Shown here: piece after piece, positions 57,191 through 64,000 of the stretch
How positions within the stretch are numbered: the first letter of the stretch is position 1
Layout: every line of letters begins with the position of its first letter
Source: Pseudomonas paeninsulae
Lineage (GTDB): Bacteria; Pseudomonadota; Gammaproteobacteria; Pseudomonadales; Pseudomonadaceae
Reading direction: 5' to 3'
Assembly: GCF_035621475.1 (NCBI RefSeq)
Contig: NZ_CP141799.1
Location: 2,964,501-3,028,500 of the forward strand
DNA: 64,000 bases
Program-made: the position numbers and the translations under genes
The notes under the pieces: model-generated
The model's input: only the letters and a program-made list of their open reading frames with translations
Told to the model about the DNA's origin: nothing
Databases searched by the model: none

Positions 57191-60100
57191 TCATACCGCC
57201 AGGATAAAGTCAGCCTGAGTGATGGTGGTCGCATCATTGATGCCCACCAAGCGGATGGAGCCACCACCAACCGAAACCAAGGTGTCAGCACCAACATCGG
57301 CGATGACCACGTTGGCCGCGAAGTTCGCCGCGGTAACACCCAGTGCCGCGATGTTGAGCAGGTCCTGGCCGCCGACCGGGTTGGCGTCGAAGTCCATGAT
57401 CATGTCATTGCCAAAGCCTGCTCCGAACATGAAGGTGTCGTTACCGAGACCACCGATCAGAGTATCGTTGCCGGCACCGCCAGTCAGAGTATCGTCACCG
57501 CTCCCGCCTACGATCACGTTATTGAGCGCGTTACCGGTACCCACGAAGTTGCCGCTACCACCGAAGAACAGGTTCTCGACGTTGGCACTCAGCGTGTAAC
57601 TCGCCAGCGAGGTCCACACCGTGTCTATGCCGCCCCCTACCCCTTCGACAACTACATCGCCAAGGTCGGTGACTTCATAGACGTCGTTACCGGCGCCACC
57701 AACCATGATGTCGGCTCCCGCACCACCAATAAGTACGTCGTCACCAGCAGCGCCCACAATCGTGTTATCGAGGGCGTTGCCAATGCCGGTGAAATTGCCG
57801 CTACCACCGAAGAACAGGTTCTCGACGTTGGCACTCAGCGTGTAACTCGCCAACGAGGTCCACACCGTGTCCGTGCCGCCCCCTACCCCTTCGACCACTA
57901 CATCGCCAAGGTCGGTGACTTCATAGACGTCGTTACCGGCGCCACCCACCATGATGTCGGCTCCCGCACCACCAATAAGTACGTCGTCACCAGCAGCGCC
58001 CACAATCGTGTTATTGAGGGCGTTGCCAATACCGGTGAAGTTGCCGCTACCTCCGAAGAACAGGTTCTCGACGTTGGCACTCAGCGTGTAACTCGCCAAC
58101 GAGGTCCACACCGTGTCCGTGCCGCCCCCTACCCCTTCGACCACTACATCGCCAAGGTCGGTGACTTCATAGACGTCGTTACCGGCGCCACCCACCATGA
58201 TGTCGGCTCCCGCACCACCAATAAGTACGTCGTCACCAGCAGCGCCCACAATCGTGTTATTGAGGGCGTTGCCAATGCCGGTGAAGTTGCCGCTACCTCC
58301 GAAGAACAGGTTCTCGACGTTGGCACTCAGCGTGTAACTCGCCAGCGAGGTCCAAACTGTATCTATGCCGCCCCCTACCCCTTCGACCACAACGTCCCCA
58401 AGCTCAGTGACTTCATAGACGTCGTTACCTGCACCGCCGATCATGATGTCGGCTCCCGCACCACCAATGAGTACATCATCTCCCTCGCCACCGTCCAGAA
58501 CGTCATCCCCCCCCAACCCATTCAGCACGTCATTCCCAGCCAACCCCTGGATCTCATCAGCGAACGCCGTACCGTTCAGCACATCGTTCCCTGCCGTGCC
58601 GACAATCAAATTCGTCACCACCGAGGTGGCCACCGAGGTCACCGTCTCCAGCGTGCCAAGGTCATCGGTGTAGGTAACCACTACGCGCAGTTGCTGCCCG
58701 GTCAGCGCCAGGGTCGGGGTGAAGGTTGCGATGGTCGCGCCGGCGATGTTGCTGAAGACGCCACCGTTACCCGACTGCCACTGGAACGACAGCACCGGGT
58801 TGGCCGGGCCATCCGGGTCGGTGAAGGCTCGAGTAGCGGTCAGCAGCTGGCCGACATTCGGCGTGGTGTCACTGATCAGCATGGTGCCGACCGGTGCGTC
58901 GTTGACTGCCACTGCCGAAACCGTGGCGGTCGGGGTTGAGAACACGGTCTCCAGCACGCCGTGGGCATCCTGGTAGATGGCCTTTACCCGCAATTGCAGG
59001 CCGGCGAGATCGGCTGTCACCCGATAAGTCGGCCCGGACATACGCGTTACCTGCCCCAGGACGATGACGGTGATGTCCTCAAAGACACCGGTGCCACGGT
59101 CGACCTGCCAGAAATAGCTCACCGGCCCGGTGACTCGACCGATACCCGGATTGTCGGCATCGGTCACCCCCGCCACATTGGCCGCCAGCAAGGAGCCGAC
59201 TTCCGGGGTGCTGTCGTTGATCGTGGCCAAACCTACGGGTTCTGCGTTCAGGCCATCGACCAACACAATCGACTGATCGTTGAACTGCAAGCGCTCGATA
59301 CCGCGCAGCGTGTCGATGCCATCCAGGCCGACGTTGTCGATGACCGTGTAGGTACCGTTGGTGTTCTCGACCACCGTGTAGTTCGCCAGCGGTCCGGTGA
59401 ACATCGCGGTGTCGAAGTTGAAGCCGCCGGAGCCGGGCAGGATTTCTCGGACGATCTGCAGTTGTCCCGGGTTGTAGGTTCTGTTCATCATGAACGGGAT
59501 CAGCGGAACCATGCTGTCGAAGGTGGCGATCTCAGGTCCTGTTGGCAGGCCATTGGCGTCGACACCGGCGCGTACGCTGATGCGTACGTTGAGCCACTTG
59601 TCACCATCGATCAGGTCGTTGCCGCCGCGGCCTTCGATGATGTCACTGCCATCGCCGCCGAGGAGAATGTTGCCGCCATCGAAGAAGGTCTGACCGGCTC
59701 CCAGCATGTTGTCGAGGAACGCCTGCAGGCCATTGATCAAGCCGATATTGGTCAGCACGCTGCCATAGGCACCGGCCGCGGCGAGCGTGGTCGGTGTCGA
59801 GTTATCGCCATGCAGAATGTCGCCGTACGCCGAGCCAGATAGCCCTTCCATCAGTTGGAAACGGGTCAAAATCGAACCACTAGCCCCTGGCACCGGTACT
59901 TGATCGAAGAGGATATTGTCCATATCGACCTCGACACCACCCAGCGCATTCTTGAAGGTGGCCCAGTCGTAACCAGAGCCGCCAATGTAACGGTCCCCCT
60001 CGCCGGCGCTACCGACCATGATGTCGTCGCCGCCTTCGCCATTGAACTTGTCGGGGCCAGCGTCGCCGATGAACACATCGTTACCGATTACATTGTCCCG

Positions 60101-63100
60101 CCCGAACGGGTCGAAGTTGTCGCCCGGCGAGCCGTCGGCGGTGCCTCCCTCTAGCCAGTCGTCGCCTTCGTTACCCATATCCTGCTCGTTGGCGCGACTG
60201 CCGAGGATGAAGTCATTACCTCCGCCGCCTGAGGCTTCTGATGCGTCCTCACCGGTGATGATGAAGTCCTGGCCAAAGCCACCGAAGATCAGGTTGATGC
60301 CAGGACCACCCTGAATCACATCGTTGCCATCGTCGCCGTGAATGACATCGTCGCCGCCGATGTCGGTGATGATGTCGTCACCGCTGCCACCGAACAGCAT
60401 GTCATTGCCGTAACCTCCGTCGATCCAGTCATTGCCCGCGTCACCATAGACGGTGTCATCGTCACTGGAACCCGCGATCAGGATGTCATCGCCGGGTGTG
60501 CCGCCGAGCACCACGGTCGCTGCACCGGTGTAGCGCAGGTAGTTCGAGTCTGGCCCCGGAGTGTTGGGATTGTCGCGAATCACCAGCGGGATGAGCGGAT
60601 TGCTGCCCAATGGATCGGCATTGCCCAAGCCCGCATTGAACTGTTTGCTCTGGTCGACCTCAAGGATCAACTCAGGGGTCAGGAACACCAGGCCCGAGAG
60701 GTGAGTGGCATTGGTATTGGCCATGATCAAACGGGCGAACGAGTTGTTCTCCAACTCGGTGCCGAAGTTAAGCCCAGCCGTGCGGTTCAGGTAGTAGAAG
60801 CGGTCGCCGTCCTGCAGCTTTTCGAGTTGGTTCTCGAAGACGAAATTGAAGGTCGAGCCGAGCAGGCCGCCGAACGGCTGCTGCTTCTCGGCCAGGCCGC
60901 CGATCCAGAAGTCGATGGCATCGACACCGGTGGTGGTCACCCCCGCTACGTTGGCATAGATACCCGCACTGTTGAGGAAGGCCATGCGGTCGGCATCATC
61001 GGCGGTGAAGGTGCGCTCGGTTCCGCCCACCCCTCCGGCGTTGATCACCGCGCTGCCGCCCATCACCAGTGCGGTCGCCACCGCGCGCATTTCGACCAAT
61101 GTATTCACATCGGTTGCTAGCAACTCGGCATGGGTACCGTAGGCGGCAATGAAGTTGATCACCGACTCGGCATGCTTGAGGTGCTGCAGCAGGTCGACCC
61201 AACTGATGTAAGGCTTCAGTTGGGCGTCACCGGTCGCGGCGTAGAACTCCCGACGTACCGCGTTGAACGATGGAATGCCGGTGTCGCGACCACGGGCAAT
61301 ATTGATCGCCGCCAAGTCGAGCGGCAGACCGACCAGGTTGTTACGCAGGGCGTCGGTGATGAACTCGTCGATTTCGTTGCCAACCTGACGGGTCACACCA
61401 CGGACAATGGCGCCAGCCGCCTCATCAGGGGTCAATCCATTCGGAGCAAACTCCAATGGGTTGAGGAAAGCCGCGATCAAGCCGATCTCGCTGGAAGCGA
61501 AGTTCGGATCGAGGCGATCGATGGTCTCGAGCAACATCGAGTGGCCGAAGCGATACACCGTATGGGCAAATTCGGCGACGATCGAGGCATCGATTGCAGT
61601 GTCATACACCTGATTCGGCGCGAAGAACGGATCTACCAGCGGTGATATCTTGCGCGCGAACTCCTCGAACACCAGGTGTTGATACTGCATCTCGGTGCCG
61701 AACTTCGCTGCCTGGAACAACCGCTCGCCGTTCCATTGCAGGGCATCGATCTGCACCTGGCTGGCCGGCAGTGAGACCGGTGCGGTGCCGGGTAGCAGCC
61801 ACTCGGCGAGGAAGGTCAAATCATTCTGGGCGAGTACGATTTCCTTGGTCTGATCAATCAGCCGATTGTGCTCGGAGTGGAAGATGTGGTGCACGGCGGT
61901 TAAGCCGATGTTCTCGTTGACCCGGCCGTCGCCGGCGATGTAATGCGCGTCGAGCAACTCGTTGTCGTAGGTGCCCGGCTCGGACAAGCCCACCACGCTG
62001 TCACTGTCCGGCGCCAAAACACCGCCAACGAACACCGGCACCGCATTGTGGGCGATGTCGACCAGGAACTGGTGACCGGTGCGCACGGCATCGGTCAGGT
62101 CGATCGGGGCCAGCGGGTTGCCTTCCACCAGCACATCATCTGCGGTGCCGGCAATGCCGTCGGCGCCCTTCATCACCACCTGCGGGAAACCATTAGGCCC
62201 CTTGATGAAATTGCCATAAGCATCGGTGGCGAGCAGTGGAATGTTGTCGACGTCGGCATCCGTCAGGTTGATGCCGAGCATGTCGCGTGCTTGCGCCTTG
62301 ACCACCTTCCAGGTGGCCATGCCGCCGATCACGTTATCGTCGGCAGTGCCGAACTGGCCGTCGACACCGAGGTCGCGGTTGACAATCAGCTTACCGGTGG
62401 CAACCGGCGCACCAGCGCCATTCGCCTCATAAGCGCGCAGGAACACCTGCTGCGAGGCATGCGAACCGTAGGTCTGGTTCTGGTCGACGAACGGCGAGTC
62501 GGTGTTGCTGTGCTCGTGAATGTCGTCGGCAGTACCGAGGATGCCATCCGGTCCCGGCAGGTTGGTGGCCCGGGTCAACACCATAAAATTAGGTGCCCCC
62601 GGAGCCGGGTTGAACAGTGGATCGTCCGGCTGCAGCGGTATGAACACCGTACCGCTGCCGCCCTTGGTCACCAGGTCCAGGCCGTGGTCGAAGAACTGGC
62701 CGAAGAAGGTCATCCACTGGTTGAACGGCGCGGTGAAACCGGCGTCCGGCGTCACATTGGGGATGAAGTTGACCAGGGTGTCGTCGGCGGTACCAAAGAT
62801 ACCGTCCAGGCCGGGGCTGACGACAAGCTGCGAGCCAGGATTGGCCGCCGCAGCCGCCAGCGCCGCGGGGTTGTTATTGGTCTGATCGACGATCAGGTTA
62901 CTGATGGTGCGCGGCTGCGAATCCTGCACAAGGCCGCTGGTCTGGCTATACGAGGTAGGCGTTACGCCATCGCCGCCCAACGAGGGCGACAAGGGCTGCG
63001 CGTTGTTAAACACCGGATCGGTCAAGCGCGGGAACACCGTGTCGGCCGCACCGTAGCCGCTTTGCTTGGTCACCAGGTTATTGAAGGAGCCATCAACGGT

Positions 63101-64000
63101 GCGCAAGCCATACGGCACTTCAATGTTCGGCAGCAGGTTAAGCAGGTCTTCGCCGGCTACTTGCCGCTCCGAAATACGGATCTGATCAAGAATGAAATCG
63201 AGGTCGGCGCGAATGAAATGCACGCCGGCACCACCGCTAAAAACCTCAGTAACAATAGGCGCAGGTGCCGGCGCAGGAGTAGGTGCGTCGATAACCACCG
63301 CGCTCGGCGCCGAGAAAGCCTGCTCCAGCACGCCGTGGCCATCGGTGTAGACCGCCCTGACGCGCAGCGCGAAGCCGACCAGATCCGCTGTCACCTTGAA
63401 GGTCGGGCCCGTTACGCTGAGAAAGCCGCCACCGAAGGCCGATTTGATGTCTTCATAAATACCGCTACCCGGCACTGCCTCAAACTGCCAGACGTAGGAG
63501 ATACCTCCGCTGATCGTCCCGCCCGGATTGCCTACATTAATATTGTCGCCGTCACTGACGCCGGCAGCCGACACGCGCAACAGTTGCCCCTTGGCCGGGG
63601 TGTTGTCCACGGTATTGGTGGCGGCATCGAGGATGGTCAACTGCCCCACTGGCTCGGCGTTCAAGCCCGGAGCCAGCACCAGTGCCTGATCGTTGAACTG
63701 AATCCGTTCGATATTGCGCAGCGTATCGACGCCGTCGCCATTGATCAGGGTGTCTGCAACGGTATAGGTGCCGTTGGCATTTTGCGTAACGATGTATTCC
63801 GACATCAAGCCGGTGTACACCGCCGTATCGAACCCCCCTGATCCCGCGAGGAGCTCACGAACGATCACCAGTTGTCCGGGGTTGTAGGTGCCGTTGAGCA
63901 TCAGCGGAACCATCGGCACCATGCTGGTATAGCTGGCAATTTCGGCCCCGCTACCGTCGATATTGGCCCGCACGCTGATCCGCACACTCAGCGATTTGTC
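57191..64000 (-). CDS. Second giant RTX haem peroxidase protein (5' end outside window)
   Basis: The frame is open from the window edge to a stop at 57191, about 2270 codons. The visible part begins in the linker region (SVRISVRANIDGSGAEIA), which in the 41615-51985 gene follows the first peroxidase and RTX block, so a first peroxidase domain probably lies beyond 64000. Then come an Ig-like domain, a peroxidase domain (distal-His motif near 62690, HHIFHSEHNRLI near 61865, proximal YRFGHSML near 61540), an RTX block (about 60450-60100), further Ig-like domains, four 82-residue repeats (57595-58340) and the tail ending TQADFILAV. It is a paralogue of the other giant gene, same strand. Confidence 0.9.
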   Translation of the reverse strand, partial: DKSLSVRISVRANIDGSGAEIASYTSMVPMVPLMLNGTYNPGQLVIVRELLAGSGGFDTAVYTGLMSEYIVTQNANGTYTVADTLINGDGVDTLRNIERIQFNDQALVLAPGLNAEPVGQLTILDAATNTVDNTPAKGQLLRVSAAGVSDGDNINVGNPGGTISGGISYVWQFEAVPGSGIYEDIKSAFGGGFLSVTGPTFKVTADLVGFALRVRAVYTDGHGVLEQAFSAPSAVVIDAPTPAPAPAPIVTEVFSGGAGVHFIRADLDFILDQIRISERQVAGEDLLNLLPNIEVPYGLRTVDGSFNNLVTKQSGYGAADTVFPRLTDPVFNNAQPLSPSLGGDGVTPTSYSQTSGLVQDSQPRTISNLIVDQTNNNPAALAAAAANPGSQLVVSPGLDGIFGTADDTLVNFIPNVTPDAGFTAPFNQWMTFFGQFFDHGLDLVTKGGSGTVFIPLQPDDPLFNPAPGAPNFMVLTRATNLPGPDGILGTADDIHEHSNTDSPFVDQNQTYGSHASQQVFLRAYEANGAGAPVATGKLIVNRDLGVDGQFGTADDNVIGGMATWKVVKAQARDMLGINLTDADVDNIPLLATDAYGNFIKGPNGFPQVVMKGADGIAGTADDVLVEGNPLAPIDLTDAVRTGHQFLVDIAHNAVPVFVGGVLAPDSDSVVGLSEPGTYDNELLDAHYIAGDGRVNENIGLTAVHHIFHSEHNRLIDQTKEIVLAQNDLTFLAEWLLPGTAPVSLPASQVQIDALQWNGERLFQAAKFGTEMQYQHLVFEEFARKISPLVDPFFAPNQVYDTAIDASIVAEFAHTVYRFGHSMLLETIDRLDPNFASSEIGLIAAFLNPLEFAPNGLTPDEAAGAIVRGVTRQVGNEIDEFITDALRNNLVGLPLDLAAINIARGRDTGIPSFNAVRREFYAATGDAQLKPYISWVDLLQHLKHAESVINFIAAYGTHAELLATDVNTLVEMRAVATALVMGGSAVINAGGVGGTERTFTADDADRMAFLNSAGIYANVAGVTTTGVDAIDFWIGGLAEKQQPFGGLLGSTFNFVFENQLEKLQDGDRFYYLNRTAGLNFGTELENNSFARLIMANTNATHLSGLVFLTPELILEVDQSKQFNAGLGNADPLGSNPLIPLVIRDNPNTPGPDSNYLRYTGAATVVLGGTPGDDILIAGSSDDDTVYGDAGNDWIDGGYGNDMLFGGSGDDIITDIGGDDVIHGDDGNDVIQGGPGINLIFGGFGQDFIITGEDASEASGGGGNDFILGSRANEQDMGNEGDDWLEGGTADGSPGDNFDPFGRDNVIGNDVFIGDAGPDKFNGEGGDDIMVGSAGEGDRYIGGSGYDWATFKNALGGVEVDMDNILFDQVPVPGASGSILTRFQLMEGLSGSAYGDILHGDNSTPTTLAAAGAYGSVLTNIGLINGLQAFLDNMLGAGQTFFDGGNILLGGDGSDIIEGRGGNDLIDGDKWLNVRISVRAGVDANGLPTGPEIATFDSMVPLIPFMMNRTYNPGQLQIVREILPGSGGFNFDTAMFTGPLANYTVVENTNGTYTVIDNVGLDGIDTLRGIERLQFNDQSIVLVDGLNAEPVGLATINDSTPEVGSLLAANVAGVTDADNPGIGRVTGPVSYFWQVDRGTGVFEDITVIVLGQVTRMSGPTYRVTADLAGLQLRVKAIYQDAHGVLETVFSTPTATVSAVAVNDAPVGTMLISDTTPNVGQLLTATRAFTDPDGPANPVLSFQWQSGNGGVFSNIAGATIATFTPTLALTGQQLRVVVTYTDDLGTLETVTSVATSVVTNLIVGTAGNDVLNGTAFADEIQGLAGNDVLNGLGGDDVLDGGEGDDVLIGGAGADIMIGGAGNDVYEVTELGDVVVEGVGGGIDTVWTSLASYTLSANVENLFFGGSGNFTGIGNALNNTIVGAAGDDVLIGGAGADIMVGGAGNDVYEVTDLGDVVVEGVGGGTDTVWTSLASYTLSANVENLFFGGSGNFTGIGNALNNTIVGAAGDDVLIGGAGADIMVGGAGNDVYEVTDLGDVVVEGVGGGTDTVWTSLASYTLSANVENLFFGGSGNFTGIGNALDNTIVGAAGDDVLIGGAGADIMVGGAGNDVYEVTDLGDVVVEGVGGGIDTVWTSLASYTLSANVENLFFGGSGNFVGTGNALNNVIVGGSGDDTLTGGAGNDTLIGGLGNDTFMFGAGFGNDMIMDFDANPVGGQDLLNIAALGVTAANFAANVVIADVGADTLVSVGGGSIRLVGINDATTITQADFILAV
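57590..58440 (-). repeat. 246-bp tandem repeats in the second giant gene
   Basis: The landmark GTAACTCGCCA[GA]CGAGGTCCA recurs at about 57597, 57843, 58089 and 58335, a 246-bp period. The units are almost identical in DNA to those at 41900-42890 of the other giant gene. The bordering stretch 58380-58610 also matches 42795-43025 nearly base for base. Confidence 0.88.

Noticed and set aside
61943-63841. 632-codon plus-strand open frame
   Set aside because: Antisense to the peroxidase domain in GC-rich DNA; low stop frequency explains it. The same holds for 44576-45763, 47558-48697, 48959-50152 and 50648-51865.

Overview
The window looks like a Pseudomonas chromosome. It is GC-rich, and it carries an OprD-family porin beside the 5-oxoprolinase genes, a Pseudomonas-type MoxR/Bat operon, a wbpL/wbpM O-antigen locus laid out like P. 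aeruginosa serotype O11, and many Pseudomonas-style REP repeats with a REP-associated transposase. The species cannot be fixed from sequence reading alone.

Layout. 1-4969: a LysR regulator (cut by the window edge), a divergent OprD porin resembling the pyroglutamate porin OpdO, and pxpA-pxpB-pxpC, which together make a pyroglutamate uptake and hydrolysis cassette. 5342-12248: a MoxR ATPase, DUF58, DUF4381, two VWA proteins and BatD, in a tightly overlapping envelope operon. 12271-13087: a RAYT transposase between copies of its repeat. 13114-33076, all on the minus strand: the O-antigen locus. Read in transcription order it is rfbB, rfbD (broken by an amber codon), rfbA, rfbC, an acyltransferase, a WbqC-family gene, rffA, wzx, a glycosyltransferase, a wzy candidate, wbjB-wbjC-wbjD (UDP-L-FucNAc), wbjE, wbjF, an inserted yefM-yoeB module, wbpL, a NeuD/PglD acyltransferase and wbpM. 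Upstream lie a manB remnant, an exact ops element (33703-33713), rfaH, a beta-CASP metallo-hydrolase and three wzz genes, the outermost of which is frameshifted.

41615-64000, minus strand: three exported RTX genes. Two encode giant proteins with animal-type haem peroxidase domains followed by RTX beta-rolls and Ig-like modules; one is complete (about 3456 residues, two peroxidase domains) and one runs off the window. Between them is an RTX-only gene of about 993 residues. All three proteins end in the same residues (TQADFILAV), which suggests one shared type I secretion system; none is encoded here. The closest family I know is the MopA-type manganese-oxidising RTX peroxidases.

How it fits together. 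RfaH should load at the ops site about 100 bp downstream of its own stop codon and carry polymerase through the long, partly AT-rich O-antigen operon. The genes predict a short O unit of D-FucNAc or D-QuiNAc (wbpM/wbjF/wbpL), L-FucNAc (wbjBCD/wbjE) and probably an N-acylated dTDP-Fuc4N (rfbAB/rffA/acyltransferase). That chemistry does not need rfbC or rfbD, which would explain why the amber codon in rfbD is tolerated.
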